DNA of 64,000 bases from Atopsyche davidsoni (taxonomy: Eukaryota; Arthropoda; Insecta; Trichoptera; Hydrobiosidae). This document shows positions 10,400 through 24,944 of this stretch, in pieces (the first letter of the stretch is position 1; every line of letters starts with the position of its first letter). The notes under the pieces are model-generated. The model was not told the origin of the DNA. It saw nothing but the letters and a program-made list of their open reading frames with translations, and searched no databases. The stretch spans positions 10,439,501-10,503,500 of the forward strand of contig JAILWY010000003.1 of the NCBI GenBank assembly GCA_022113835.1, written 5' to 3'. Made by a program: the position numbers and the translations under genes.

Positions 10400-13300
10400 T
10401 AAAAATATTTTTTTGGGGGATGTATAAATATATTTTTAATTATATATAGAGATATTAGAACTAAAACTGCATGACAGTTACAAACTCCATCACTAGACAA
10501 AAAACAAAATTTTTTTTAGACGACATATATATATGAAATATAAAACGTTTTCTTATTATTTAGGCCGAATACTTTTGTTATTCAATATAATTCTAATTTT
10601 TTTTAATCTATCAAGTAAAATATATAAATATAACTTACTATCGAGATTTACTTCGAATCTTTAATTTAATGTTAATTATTTAAAAAAATATTTATTTGTA
10701 AATTACAAGTTCGTCAATATCTGGAATCGATATATTCAGCAATATGAAGCTTTGTTAAAGGGTAAATTTAAATATCTTAACTTAATAAAACCTAATTATT
10801 TTAAAGTGATACTATTCCTAGAAAAAATAACTACCTTTAAAACTCACATAAACATGCTTTTAAGGTTTTCAAATAAATGAAATAATTATTATCAAATACA
10901 AACTTTGTTAATATCACATAGTAAGTCCTGAGTGTATGTATTTTTTATTTGTCTACAAAAATGACAACTAATCTCACGACAACCATTATTAATACAAATT
11001 TAATAAATATTACAACGAATCATCTACTCAAGTAACTCAGTCACAGTTATTGAGATCTTTCCTGAAATATCGCCGTTGTCTTTTAATCTGAATCCTTTTT
11101 TTCAGTCACTTCAGGGATCCTCCCTCGGGTAAAAGCAAACACGAAGAAGTTAAAAAATGTACCATATGTTACAAAAAAAGTGCCTCAATCTATCAGAAGC
11201 TGATTTTTTCATTTCCCTTTTCACCTCGAACGCTGCCTTTACGCTGCTGTAGCTATTCAGGAACCTGAAAATATTTTAATCAGAGCGAGAAAATCCGAAT
11301 AACAGAAATGAAAAACAATTATTCAGTTATTTTATCTCGAATACACTCCGTTACTTTTTATGTATTAATTAGTATTTTCGCGTTTTCACGGTATAACAGC
11401 TACAATTCAAAACCGCTTTTAACGACATTATCGATATATTTAGTCTTTACTACTGACGTTTCGGCAACTAACAAAAGATAAGTGTCCTAAATAAAATATT
11501 AAATACCTGCGCAAACGTTTATCAGAAACTTTATACTAATAATGTGCATGAAAATACTTCCGAGGACAGCGATTTCTCAATTTTGGTCTTGTAGCATAAT
11601 TAAAACCCTTCCTCCATTTTTGGCAAACAATGACTTTAATATGTAAAAATTTAATAAAACACATACCCACGCTGTTTTTTTTTTTTAATACATTATGAAT
11701 CAATAAGAAAAAATAGTATATATAGCATCAGCATACAGTATAAACAAAATGCACTAAAGATAACAAAGATAGTGGCTAGCCAATTTTTTTTGACTGAATT
11801 TAATTGAAATGAATTAAATTTCTTATTGAATACATTTATTGTTAAAATAGTCTATAATATATATATATATATATAAATCCTGATACAAAAACATACTTTG
11901 TTTTTATGAGACCATGGGTATTGTTCTGGTTGCTCAGTGTTTTACCATTGCAGGCCTGTCTGGGCACACATTCACCCTCTGGCCTGGAGGGGTGGGTGGA
12001 TGTGCACCCTGATGATACAAATATCAACCTGGCTTCGGCATCAATGATTTATTACATCATGCGAGCACCTACCCTGTCACTGCAGGGGGAGTTTGTAACT
12101 CCAGGCTTGTCATAATAATGACAGTTTAGGTAAATTTGTTCTCCGCTACGTTTGATTGGAAACCTTTCACGTTTCTTTCAGTTGCATCATTGATTAATTT
12201 AAAAAAAAATAAAAAAATATTCATGGAGGGTATAAAAGCTAAGGGTTACTATATAATTTAGTATTTGAAAGTTTTGGTGTAATGAATTCATTATAGTTCA
12301 TAATACAATACAATCAATTATTGAGAATACCTTCACACAAATAAATTTGAATAAGTCGAGAGACATTGGTTAAATTGGTGAAAGACCCACAAAAATTTAA
12401 ATATATATATTAAAAAAAACAACTACACTGTAATAAATTTATATTATCATATTTATCAAAAAAAATGTACTATCTATCTTCAGTCATGTTATTGTTGTAC
12501 CTAAATAAATGAACGGTGTATTTATTTTTAACTCTCTCAAAAGAAAATTTAATGAATTCACGAAACACAAATTTAATTTAGTATATTTAATATTCATTAA
12601 AAGAAAGCGAATATTTACAAATTCCCATTTTTACAATGATGTTATTTTTAAGCTCTAGCTTGTGCCCGTTAATTTAGTAGATAATTAATAATAATTTTAT
12701 ACATTATTATTATTTATTTATTTTTATAATTTTACTATTATAGTAATAAAATATATTGAACCTCTACTTATATATTATATTCATTATTATTTTCCAGATA
12801 GTACAGCTAGCGACGTCTAGTAATGAAGGTTTAAGCGATTTATTAAGCAAACAAGAATCGCTACTTCTGCCATCTGTGCGCGACTCAATAAACTAAGTAT
12901 CCAAGAAACAAACCGTTTTTCATTTTCAGTAACTTCTTCAAAAGCTTTAGAAACTCGTCGCTAGGGGTGAAAAATATTTTTTTGCATTGGCGAGATACAA
13001 TAAAAATATAATTACAAAAGTTTGTAATACAACGGAGTTGCTAATTTTTAAGTACAATTAAAAAAATACATTTTCATTAAACAGATTTAATAAATGGTTA
13101 TTACGTTATAAAATTAATTTTAATTTTATTTTTATATATAAAATGCTGATGTACGCTAAAGTATTTTATTATTATTGAATAAATTATTTGTCAAAAAATA
13201 CACCAAAATATTTCATTGGTCTTCTGGTCTATATTTTAAAAATATAAATTTTTTTTGTCAAAAAAATAATGACAAGTCGGCATTGAAAAAAAAGCCTCTG

Positions 13301-14581
13301 GCAACAGTCCAATTAAATGTCATAATTTTTAAGGTAAGGTTACAATAACGGCAAGCATAATACCGGAGTAGGTAGGCGCGATGAAATACAAGGTGTTTTG
13401 TCTCATAATTCACGTCGCATTAGTAGGCCTATTACAGGGGAGGGAGCGAGAGAGAACGAGTGGGATAATTCAGCGGATAAAGAACAGGTAGCTTGTTTGT
13501 TATCAATTTGGTTTAACGCTCCATATTTATTTCAATAAAAGTACTAATACGGCTTTTTACGCATTACTTAGCGCCGAGTTATTATTTTTTGTGAAGATAC
13601 AACACACGCGCATTGTTTTTGTAAGTAAAGGTGTATTTTTTCAGTTTCAGTATTTAAAAAATATTTTTCAAAACAAAAAATTATCGCATTATACTTACAA
13701 ACTAAAGTCCAAGCAAAAACCAATATTTTCGTCTCATCATTTTAATATTGAATATTTACACTGAACAAATTTATTTGCATTTGAAGCTTAGGTATAAGCT
13801 TCATATATTCTTATGATGCTAAAAAATAATAAAACAATATATTTAATGCATCAATTCACTGGACATCGGTTAAAGTCACAAAAACCATGTCACAACGGAC
13901 AAGGGTGGCCGCCGGGGATGCGGGAAGTCCCCGGGGGGTCGTGGCACGTGCCACTCTTTGATATTGAATTTAATCATATTTGGAGGATCAATATTCACAT
14001 AAACCCCATAATAAATACTATATTAGACACGCTACCCACATTTAGCACCCTCTAAGTAGAACAATTTTCGTTGTTAAATTATGTAAAACATTACTAGGCA
14101 CTTTTTTTAAGCAACCTTTATACTTATTTTACCAAACACTCTACGATTTCAAATTACCATTAATAACCCTTAAAAACCACATGCTATAAAAATTCAAAGA
14201 CATACTATTTTTATGCGTAGGCACCAATATAATTAAAAGGGAATTTTATGGGTTATATTACAGAGATAATATTTTTTTTATATAATCTAACATGAGTTCT
14301 GTGTCAGTTTTTTTTACGATCAAGGTCTCAATCTAAACAACCTTATACTATGAAAATTATATTATGATTATGTAAAAAAGATTTAAAACATTAAATAGCC
14401 GAATTTTCCGATCTCTTAGTAATTAAATTACTAACACGAATTAGTGTCAATTGTTAAAAAATATATATTTATGCGAATTCTTACATGCATTATTTTATTT
14501 CACGTGATCTAAAGTTCAACATTGAATTGAAGATTATGACAAGTAGTTTAGAGAAATTTATTCCACGTATACTTTGTATTT
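10400..14581. other. AT-rich intergenic DNA
   Basis: Long AT-rich stretch. A 69-codon plus-strand ORF at 11906-12115 starts with a hydrophobic, signal-like segment (VLFWLLSVLPLQACLG). It overlaps an open minus frame and I cannot assign it. A small GC-rich block lies at 13905-13960. Otherwise nothing is seen. Confidence 0.35.
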
Positions 14582-14715
14582 CGTCCTCCCCGCTCTGTTG
14601 CTTGTACGTGGCTGTCATTCTGTACCCTGAGCGTGTGTAAAGGATCGGTAATGGAGCAGTGGACTTTTTGTAGCTTACGTCAGAAGGAGTTTTGTAAAGC
14701 TTTGTAGAGCTTTGA
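14582..14715 (+). repeat. Family B 5'-end fragment
   Basis: It matches the start of the copy at 40183: TCCTCCC.GCTCT, GCTGTCATTCTGTACCCTGA, GCGTGTGTAAAGGATCGGTA, then AGTGGACTT. It breaks off shortly after a decayed GTAGCTT…GAAGGAG part. Confidence 0.75.
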
Positions 14716-16595
14716 TGAAGAAGTATTTCATAATATTTTTTTCTGGCGTTACAACTGTGAAACACGTCTGGATCTTAAACATATTACAACTTGCACATAA
14801 CAATGCATGATCTTACTAAATCTGTGCACACCGTGATGGACAAGAGTTGCCTTCGGGGCACAGTAGTATCGTTCGTTATCCTGAAAAATGGGCTGAATTT
14901 TAATTAAATAGCCTGCCAAGGTTCACAATGGTGCGATGGAAATCCTCGAGTTATATACAACCTTATTAAGTTGTTCGCCGTAATGGAGGTATTCGCTTTC
15001 AAATTTAGGATCTGGCTTTTCCTCCATTTTTTACGACACTTTATAACCTTTTACCGCTGTAATGTAACAACGTTGTACCCTAATTCACTGAACGAATTTT
15101 TGTACGCCTTCTCACTGCGGAAACGTTGTTTTTCTTTGTGATTTCTCTGGAGAAATCATAAATACTTGAGCAAAATAATTATTTTACGAGGTTATTATTA
15201 TTTAATATTTGATAAATGTTTTTTTTTTTTAATAATCGATTCACGTGTATAGCAAAGAAAAATACGTTTCAGATAGGTAGGATTTCAATCCAGCAACTTG
15301 AATAATTGGCTTCAAGCCTTTATATGATTATTCAAAGTTACAGCAATTAAATTGGATACAGCCCCATTCCACGATTTCTGAGAGATATGGAGAACTTATT
15401 GCATAAAAATAATAAATAACTTTGATGAATTTGGATGATTTGCTCATCGACTGTAGTATCATAATATTTAGGACTTTATTATGTTTCTTGGCTGGAATAG
15501 ACTTCGTGCAATATGAGGAAGTTCTTTACATCTGAAAACCTTACTTCGCAAGGAAGAGGTTGTGACCTAACCTGACTTGTTACATGTTCATTTTAATATG
15601 AAATTAAGAAACATTTTACTGCACTATTGTAATTTATTTATTAAACCTGATCGCAAAGTACTTCTGAAAATATTAATAAGTTTAATAAAAACTTGGCCAA
15701 GCTAGAAAAATTACTGGTATGTTTTTAGCAAGCTTGCTTAAGCCTAACGAAGGAATTTTTAAATTCTATTACAAAACCTGTTACAAAATCTTTCTTGTTA
15801 AACTTTCCTGAAAATTCGTAATTTTTTCGGTCCACACGCTTTCAAAACTTCAGCGATTCCAACTGAAAACACTCTTGTTTTTGTTTGCATTTGTAGATTT
15901 TACTTTGCCATTACAACTCATAGCATTTCCCAAAACTCCCTGCAAAACAAATACTTTTTTTATTCTGATTTCAGCATTTTTATTTCAAAACGTAAACATA
16001 TTCACAAAAACCACAGGACATTTCAAAAGTTACGTCCGATTTACTTTAAACAAAAAAAAATTAAACGATCTGCTATTATGCGTTTATTGCCCTTAATTCA
16101 AGCATCTACTTATTATACGAGGCTTGTATATGTAAAGTAAAATTACACTCAAAGTTCAAACCATCCTTGAGGAGGCTCTCGGAAATAAACTTCTTGGCAG
16201 AACACTTGAGCATAAATCAACTGCAAGATGTACGACGAGTAGTAAAGGCATCTTCAGCTGTAACTCTGGAGCTGAGCTGACGTAATTCTCAGCGTAGCTA
16301 TCTTTCTCGAGGGCTGCAGGCTTGCGAGCTGGCCACAGCTGATCCCGGCTTATCAGCTAGCTACCCCTAAGCAGGGGCGCACTATCTCTCCTCACAAATT
16401 GTGAAAAACCGCCGGGGTTTTTTTTGACCCCTTGATAAAGATACTTTCTGGTAAAAACTTGTTTTCACTACTTTGTGTTGCTGCTATACTATGATATAAT
16501 TTATAAAATAAACTGCTTATTTAGCAAGTAATGTTTAAATATTTTCAAAGACATTCGTTATTAGTGTGATTTACAAATAAATTGTGTTTGTAGCT
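14716..16595. other. AT-rich intergenic DNA
   Basis: A more balanced block lies at about 16150-16400 (contains GCTGATCCCGGCTTATCAGC). No gene is supported. Confidence 0.35.
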
Positions 16596-16950
16596 CTCCG
16601 CTCTCCCTATTTTGTTGCCAGAGCATGGGTGAAAGATCGGTAATGGAGTAGTGGACTTAGAATGATTGTTAAAGGATGTGCACTGGAATCTCCTGGTATT
16701 GTTTCTGTAGCCTGCTACAGAAGGAGTATCAGATCTAAACGCCAGAGCTTTAAAAAAAACGATTATATAATAATGCTATTGGGCTGCAGCAATACGCAGA
16801 CTTTTCCTTCAAATATAAAACTGCGGTGTAGAAGAACCCGGGGACTACACTATTTTTTCCTTAAAAAACCATGAACACTAGCTCAGCAAGAGTATATATG
16901 CTCAGTGAAAAAGTCGCCAGCCTCCTCTGAGGAGAGGCACTTGATGAAGA
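16596..16950 (+). repeat. Family B interspersed repeat
   Basis: Near full length: 5' part TCCGCTCTCCCTATTTTGTT, GGTAATGGAGTAGTGGACTT, the central GGAGTATCAGATCTAAACGC block, AGAACCCGGGGACTACACTA, and the tail ending GAGAGGCACTTGATGAAGAT. Confidence 0.8.
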
Positions 16951-17979
16951 TATAGATTAAATTTTATATCTAACAAACTTATATTGCATTATATGCCTCA
17001 TACCCCGATCGCCTTGTTTTAATTAAATTTATCAGTTTCGTTGTAAATTTTTGTGAACTAAAATTTGTTTTATAGGTGTACAGTGCACGTTGTTACATAG
17101 CATGAGTATTTTTTTGTAATCTTAAATAATTCAGCTTTTATTATATACCAACATCCAGGGTTGTTCTTCCCGTGTTTTCCAGTGCATGCGAGTTTCTACA
17201 CGAACCCCTTCCCACAACCCCCCAGAGACGGTCGCCAACTTATGAGTCGACACGGATCCTTCCGTGCAAAAAAAGTAAGGACTAAGGTGACTCTAATATT
17301 CCTGTTTTTTTATTCATACAACTCAGAATAACATATTTGTCCTCTTTTGCATCTTTTCAAAGTATTTTTTTCCTTGTACGTTTGTAAATATGTTTTAAAG
17401 AGTTCAGATATAAAATTCAAACCCAAATCTCAACGGTTATATATTATTACTAAATGTGACTTTCAATCATCGTTTGCTACAAATTTTATAAAAAACAAGG
17501 TCATCGTCTATTTTATGGTAAAAAGTGCAGATTCATTAGCAACAATAATAAGTATTACATCCGTGTTTTTTAAGTCATCAAAAAACGAGCTGTTTTAAGG
17601 CTATTCAAAGAAGTTGCACAACAGAACTATATTATAATATATATTATAAGTAAAGTGCAGTGCAACTACTTCATAATTTAAAAAAAAAGTATTTCTTCAC
17701 CGCAGGCATTTCAATAATTCGTTCACGTTTATTTGATGATATTTCGTAAAACTTTTGGGCACAAGTGTTGTGCACATATTTAGAGTTACTCAAAAAACGT
17801 AATATACAAGTATGATAAATGTAGACAGTAGATTAATCCCCACGTAACGATCACAAGTTATACGACGACATCTGATGAGCAGTTTGTATTCCCCGAGACC
17901 TGTGCTGAGTGGAGTTGACGTAAAACACGTTAACGATACTAATTGCAGAGCTCCGAGAAGGATCTCAATTGCAGACTCT
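16951..17979. other. AT-rich intergenic DNA with a small GC-richer block
   Basis: A block at about 17150-17265 is GC-richer. No gene is seen. Confidence 0.35.
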
Positions 17980-18600
17980 CCGACACACACTTGGCTCGTT
18001 AGAAACCCACCCTAGCTGGAAGAATTCATCATGGGTACACTTTTGATATTTGCAGAGTAAAGACCCTTAATTAAAATAATAAATAATCTCTAAACACAAA
18101 TCAAATCTTAAACCGTACGTTTTTAAATAAAAACATACCTTGCAGTAAAAATTCAGTTTGGGTGATATTTTCAGAAGTAAGAACAATGATAACAGATACA
18201 AACCGAATACGTAAGTTTAAATTTTTATATTATTTTTACAAATTAATATAAAAATCTGGAAATGTGTGTATTACTTGTAATTTATGTTGCATTTTTTTTT
18301 TAAATCACCTCCGCAGGAATGATTCAGCTGTAATACGCTTCTGATGTTTGCAGAGTAAGAAATATAAAAGTATGACAAAAATAAAATAATAACTTCATAT
18401 AAATTTAAAAATTTCATAGAAAAGAATATAAATATTTTACTTTTAAAAATAAATAGGTATTTGTGTGTATCTTGTCACTTATGTGGCCTGTTTGAAATCT
18501 ACCCTTGCAGGATTAATTCAGCACAGATACACTTCCGATGTATACAAAGTATTAAATGTAATTTAAGTTATATAAAATAAAATAATTACTTTTGAAAGGT
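17980..18600 (+). repeat. Degenerate tandem repeat, three units
   Basis: Three stretches near 18018, 18314 and 18507 share the order GCAGGA.T.ATTCAGC, then TACAC/GCTTCTGATGTTTGCAG, then AGTAA and A-rich sequence. The last two units are about 193 bp apart. The first is more distant and more decayed. Confidence 0.5.
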
Positions 18601-21600
18601 GAAAAAAAAATCAGAGATTTTCTTAACTGTCTGGATTCGTGTTTATAACAGAAAATCATAATTTATTATAAATTCATTGATGATACCAAATGGATGCAAA
18701 AACTTTTCAATTCGCTCAATTTATAATACATCGCAATACTAATTTATTATTTTTTTAATTCCATCTTTTGGTGGTAATTTTTTTCCCTAAACAATGTCGT
18801 AAAGCAGAACCAATCACGGTTTGTTTCATTAACTTTTTTAATTAAAAACAAAAGGAAGAATTTTGAGAATGAGTTTCCATTTCAGGCTGTCATCCGCTGC
18901 CTTTTGTTCCGGTCACTCCCTGCAGGCTGTATTTCAAAACGGTTTTTGTTGTAGACCAAGATTTAAAGCAATTTATAAACACCCGTTTTTCCATTGAATA
19001 GATTCATGCCCCCAAAAATTAATAAAATATCTGATAAATTTAATAATTTATGTATTCAAAACTAAAATCTTAAGCTAATTATAAAAACTTTCTGCCTTTT
19101 GATGAATTCACAGAAAGTTTGTTTGAAGTTCTTAAAATCACATAAAAGTGATAAGTTTTTAATGTTTATATTATTTTAATCACTTATCTAGAATTGTACG
19201 ATTATGTAAATTTGGTTTTAAATTTTCGTCTGAGTTTTTTTAAATAATAAATAATGACTTTAGACTTGTTAATGATAATCTTTCACAAGAAACCTTAATT
19301 TTTAAATAGCATAAAGCCAGAAACTTCAGTGGCAGCGAATTTTTTTTTATCAAGCAAAATAATTAATCAATTTATAAATAAAAATTGTTAAAAAAAACTA
19401 TTTTCACTGGTGTTTGGTTTAAGCTTATTCACTAAAAAAAACTATTCATATGGTGTATGTTATAAAGCATGACACGGAAAAGAGATATTAGGCAGTGCCC
19501 AGAAAAATGATATTGATCGCACCAACAGAAAGGTATTTAAAAACAATAAAAGCTTAATTACACTTGCACCTGGTTTTATTCAATAGAAACACAATTTTTT
19601 GGTTATTCGCAGGTGATTCAAAGTGTATTTAATACATAATGAAAAAAAATAACAGGTATGACTGCGATACCTCGAATTTAAGTTTACTTGTACAGATCGA
19701 CTCGTCGTGCCCCAATAAATCCGCCACGTCAGTTCGCATGATTAATATAAAATTCATTTTGGGGAATCGTCAAAGGGTCTTTTTGGAATTTGTGGAAATG
19801 AATTATCTGGGCCAGACCGGCGCTGGTCTTCCGTTTCTAATGACGCCGGAGTCCCTTTCAGTGGAAATCTGTGCAAATCTACGAACATTATGTAATTTGG
19901 CTCGGGTAAAAATTTTAACTGAAGCGTAAACTGCCCGAAGCCTCACATAATCAAACGAATTAATAAATATATATTAAAACGCCATTAACATCCAAGAATT
20001 TTGATTGCATTCATGAATAATTTTTACGGCCAGCAATTTGTTTGATGCAAAATTTTGAATTCACGACAACTCATTTTGATGAGAAGTTTTAGTACAAATT
20101 AATAATAGTTTAGATTTTATCAATTGCTCATGCGATAATTTAAGCAATCAAGTATCCAACTTGTGACGTGGCGTCTTACGTAATGAAGCGAACGACTTTT
20201 TCATTGCAAAACTTTGATCAACTATCATATGTCAAGTGTCAGAAGTCGGACATTAGTTCTTCATCACATCACAGCGAGGGTTCAGACTGCTGAGACTTGC
20301 CATTTTATAAAATAGAATCTTACAGATTACTTGAGGTTATTCTGAAAAATGTTTCGTGTTTCCTTCTTAAGAATCAATAATTTAAGGTGCTTAGTCGATA
20401 CATTATTGACGAAACTGATCGCTTCACAAATTTACATCAAACAAATAGCGTCAGTTCTATAAGCACAATAATGCATATGAATGCGACTTTTTAAATACAT
20501 AATTTTCAATATAATATAATGTTAGTACGAAGACAATTAATAAATATTGTTTTTCGATGTCACTATTAATATAAATCTGTGCGCCGTGATGATGAAACCT
20601 GGAAGGCCTTGTATTTCGGGGATAAAGAAATATCCCGAATATCAGTAATAACCTGCGAAATACTTCAAACGAGTGAAAGAAATGGATTATGTCCTGTCAT
20701 TTTGATATATTAGACTCGCAATTCACCAAACGATACCCCCGAGACAAGCCCTGGATCTATATTTTTTTCTACCCCATGTGCATGCATACATCACGAAACC
20801 CACTCACTCACTAATATCGATTTATGCATTTCGACTAAACACTTTGATGGTAAAAATTTATTTATTTATTTACAAATACAATTACAGTTTAATTGTATTT
20901 TCATAGTAAAAATAGTTATGAATTACTTGTCATTGATAAAATATAAACTGATATATCAGAAAATATTTTTTTTTGTTTATTTTCTATTGTAAGTTCAATA
21001 TTTACAGCCGCGTATTATTTTCATATATAGTTTATTTTTAAGGTGCGCTCGGCACCTCCCGCACATTTTCCGGCCGTGCCCCCAGACGTGCCGGCACCGG
21101 AAATTCGTCGCTTCCGGAAGTTCATTAAATTCTTACAGCCTTTAAGGCTTCTGGGCCACGTGCATAGCAACAGCTGGCCTCAGATCTGCCGGAAACGCCC
21201 GACCGGTCGCGAGCGAGCCTCGGCTGTCGGAGCGCGGTCCGTAGCCCCTTCTCGCTCGTTTGGTCGATCAATACGAAATTCGTTGAATAAGGTAAACAGA
21301 AATGTGTACATCTTCCTTCTTTACTTCGTGGACCTCCATGGGCATTGTTTATAATCTTTGGAATCAGTCAAAACTTCCGAAAAGTTCAGATTACCTTACA
21401 AAACACTCAATAAAAAAATATTTTTACGCATATATGGGTGTGAATAAACACCCATAACTTATATTTATATACATATATCATTCACTAAAACAACTTATAT
21501 TATATATAACTAAAACTTTTCTACTTGTTATCATAACACAGCTGGTAAAAATAAAAAAAATTGTATATAAATTTAATTGCTTAACTATAACGTGTTTTTG

Positions 21601-24573
21601 TTAAACTATAACAGATCATTAGGCTGAATAATTTCTTTATTGATTATGTGTTTTGTTTGATTATATAAATGCTGAAAATTTAATTAATTTTAAGTTTATT
21701 ATTATTATACACTGATTTTTGTGAGCCTTCATAATAGGCCCGAGACCCTTATCACAACATCGGAGACAAAGCCTTCCAATTAATGAAATTTTCCTCGGGA
21801 CAGCGTGCATTGTTCTGAGCCCAGACCGCGCCAGCGGGTGCACCGGCCTGCGATCGATTACCCAGCAAAGCCTGAAAATGCAACCACCCCTGCAAATAAA
21901 TGCACACACACACAATAAATACTACACCCTATTAACTCATTTTGACCCCATCAAAAACTTTTTCTGAATACCTTGATTTTTAGTCGTTCAAATAGGACGA
22001 CAGCTGCTTTAGTAATGCTTGATAAATATTGCCTATGATAAATAAATATATTGCCTATACCTATAAATTTAATGCGAGTGGAGGGTCGATCCGATTAGTC
22101 AGCAAAGAACACGAGCTGTTTAATTTATCTCTGAACCCACATCCTGTCAACACAGCACAAGAGAAAGCCTCAAACGTGGCCTATGACCAGCCAGTAAAAA
22201 AGTGCGTAAATCACACATACACGAATATCTACAATTTTTTGTAATATATATATTAAATTATAATTCCGTAAATCAATCTCTAATTGATCAATTTAATTCG
22301 CCACGAAGTCGTGTATGAACAAATAACAATTTATCAAAAAAACATCCCCGTACGCTGAAACTCTAACGAGCGGTACACAAATTTAACTGGTCTCTGGTGT
22401 AAAACTTATCTTTGTATCACACAATATGTTCAGAATGTTTATATACTGTGCAAAAGAGAAATATATAACCCTTAGATATAAAATAGAAGGAAAAATGTCT
22501 GCGGATACTTCCGATTTCCGCTGCAGCCATTATTCAGTATTTTTATCAGTAGGTCATAAAATGTTTTAATAAAACATGATCCGGCAAAACAAACTTCCAG
22601 CAACTCAACAATATTAACAACAATCTTCTACGTGTGTGAAAAAGAAAATTATATATTTATTTCTTAATAAAAAAAAGTCTTTACTAAGAGTAGAAATAAT
22701 AATATTTTAATAGAATTTGAGAATATTTTTTGCATAATTTTTTGAATATTTTACCAGCAATAGGGATTTTTTTTTAAATATTTATACCCCGTCTGTATTT
22801 TTAGGATGATGTGAAAAATCTAAACGGCGTTTATAGATTCAAGCCTGTCACAACACAAAAAAGAAATCTCACACTACACTCGTTATTAGGGGAGTTTTGA
22901 AAGTTTCATATTTCAGTTTACAGCGTCTATATAGTAGAAGGGTAATGTTTCCAGTTACTGCAATGCTAAAGTACATTATATAGCCATTTTCGAGATACTA
23001 TCTCTTGTATATAATAGCCAAGTATCCCGTAATGGCGGATATAACTTAATTACTCCGATAACGTAACCTGCACCCACACAATCACAGCCTGCACCCTCAC
23101 AATCATAACCTCATTTATGTTACGGACTTAACCAAATTTTCATTACATGCCTACCTACACTTTCGGGGCTTATCTTCTAATATATATATACATATATATA
23201 TATATATAAAACGAAAAATCTTCAAGCTATGTGTTGTGTATTCTCATTTCTTATGTATGCAAAATAAACAACCGCATTTTACATTAACTATAATCATCAC
23301 AATAAAAATCATTTGATACACTACATAGAAAAAATATAAAGAGGTGTATTACAGATCGATCTGCACTCAAGTGTAAGAAGTAGTCTACATATTATTACTT
23401 ATTGATAAACAATATTGTGAATATATCTTAAACCTAAAAATAATAAATATATATTAAAAATTAATATTCCTAAACCTTCTCCAGTTTTATTTAAAATATT
23501 TTCTTTTTGTCATTACGTAAAGATTTCGGGCACGGAAAGTCAATACATCAAAATCTGGTATTTAAATGATGAAAATTTATGAATTATATTAATTGAAAAA
23601 ATAAGTGCCTATTTTTTTATAAAAAGATGAGGATTTTATTTCATTAAAACGTGAATTCAATGTGAAAATAATACGAATAAAATAAATACAGATTTCTCTT
23701 TTAAAATAAATACACCCAAACCTTTGTGTAAGTTTTAACAAAAAAAAATAACAAGTTTGTTTTTTCGCATGAGATGTTAAATAATTATTTGAGCGTTTCT
23801 ATTTCAATTTCTCAATTTGAGTAGTATAAGTGAATATTATTTTTTTAAATATATAAACAAAGCTGATATTGAAAATGTATTTCGACACAAAGAATTTCGA
23901 AATAATCGCATTTTCCTCGTAAAAAAGAATGTTTCTCCCTGGGGATATTTTTATTTTTCAGCAACCCCATACACCATCGAGCGCCCGCTTAACGTATACT
24001 TAACCATGTGTTAACAAAGGTTGATTATCATTTAATTCGTTATTTATTCAAGCTAATATTTTAATCTATAAGTAAAACATTGAAAAGTCTTTAAAGCACT
24101 TTCAGTAAATTTAAAATACATCATTCATTTGAAGTCACAAAGGTTACCAACGATCAACGTAATCGTGTCATTAGTCACCATGGTGTCCGATAACATCGAT
24201 AACTTGCTACTAAATGTGAATTAAATAAGGGATAAATTTGATTATACCGGTGACTTCCCTTGAGTCTTTTTCCTATAAAAGGACGTGACTTGGAAAAAAA
24301 TATGCTAATGTGTGAAATAAAAGTGCCGAGAGCATGTCCAGAGAGTCCTTCGAATTGTTTGAGAATTTTCTAGAATAGTAGGGAGATACAGGCAGTTCAA
24401 GTTAGCTAGACAAAAAATATTTAATTGTAATGTATGATTTTATTTTTTCTACGAATACAGTATAATTATATTTTAGGAATGAAATTCTCGGATACTCTGT
24501 GTTTGCTTCATAATTATTAAATATTTTTATCAGCTGTTTCAGTATTCACTGTACAGTCGAATTATAATTCAAC
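18601..24573. other. AT-rich intergenic DNA with GC-rich islands
   Basis: Islands at about 19640-19910 and 21040-21260 (containing CCGGAAG and CCACGTG) contain open frames of 96 and 103 codons. A further one lies at 21760-21890. Composition, overlap with frames on the other strand and lack of known motifs argue against single-exon genes. The islands may be conserved non-coding sequence. The remainder is AT-rich. Confidence 0.35.
23180..23210. repeat. AT microsatellite
   Basis: An alternating TA run with one C interruption. Confidence 0.9.
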
Positions 24574-24586
24574 AAGTATTTTATTG
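24574..24586 (+). repeat. Target-site duplication, left, of copy F2
   Basis: AAGTATTTTATTG is repeated exactly at 24945-24957 and brackets the family F copy. A 13-bp length is typical of LINE-machinery insertion. Confidence 0.85.
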
Positions 24587-24944
24587 ATAATGATTAAGTA
24601 CATTTTTTCAAATATTGAAAATTGATTAAAGAAACTCCTAGAAAAATATCATCGATCCACATCCCCAACAAGCTTACATGGCCGGTGCATTACCAATTAT
24701 ACCAACGAATCACTGGTACTAAGCAAGAATTTTAAACAATCATATCCTATAAATGAAAACAACGTAATTATTATGCCAATTAAATATTGGTAATGCACCG
24801 GCCATGTTAGCTTGGGGATGTGGGTTCAAATCCCACACAAATCACGATAATTGAAAAAATGTACTTAATCATTATCAATCAATCAAACCTGTATAGGCAA
24901 AATCGTACTTCCTGTGAGACGGTCTTCACAAAAATCAATAATAT
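24587..24944. mobile_element. Family F SINE-like element, copy F2, folded back
   Basis: It is flanked by a perfect 13-bp duplication. The left part is a minus-strand unit: tail TGATTAAGTACATTTTTTCA, then tRNA-like sequence with AAGCTTACATGGCCGGTGCA. A linker (24730-24789) follows, then a plus-strand tRNA-like part with GGTAATGCACCGGCCATG and a B-box-like GGGTTCAAATCCC at about 24821, a shortened tail and the terminal module ending at 24944. The duplication encloses both units, so the composite inserted as one piece. Confidence 0.8.

Noticed and set aside
11906..12115. 69-codon ORF with a signal-peptide-like start
   Set aside because: Hydrophobic start is suggestive, but there is no homology I recognise and a minus frame is also open. 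Left as a comment only.
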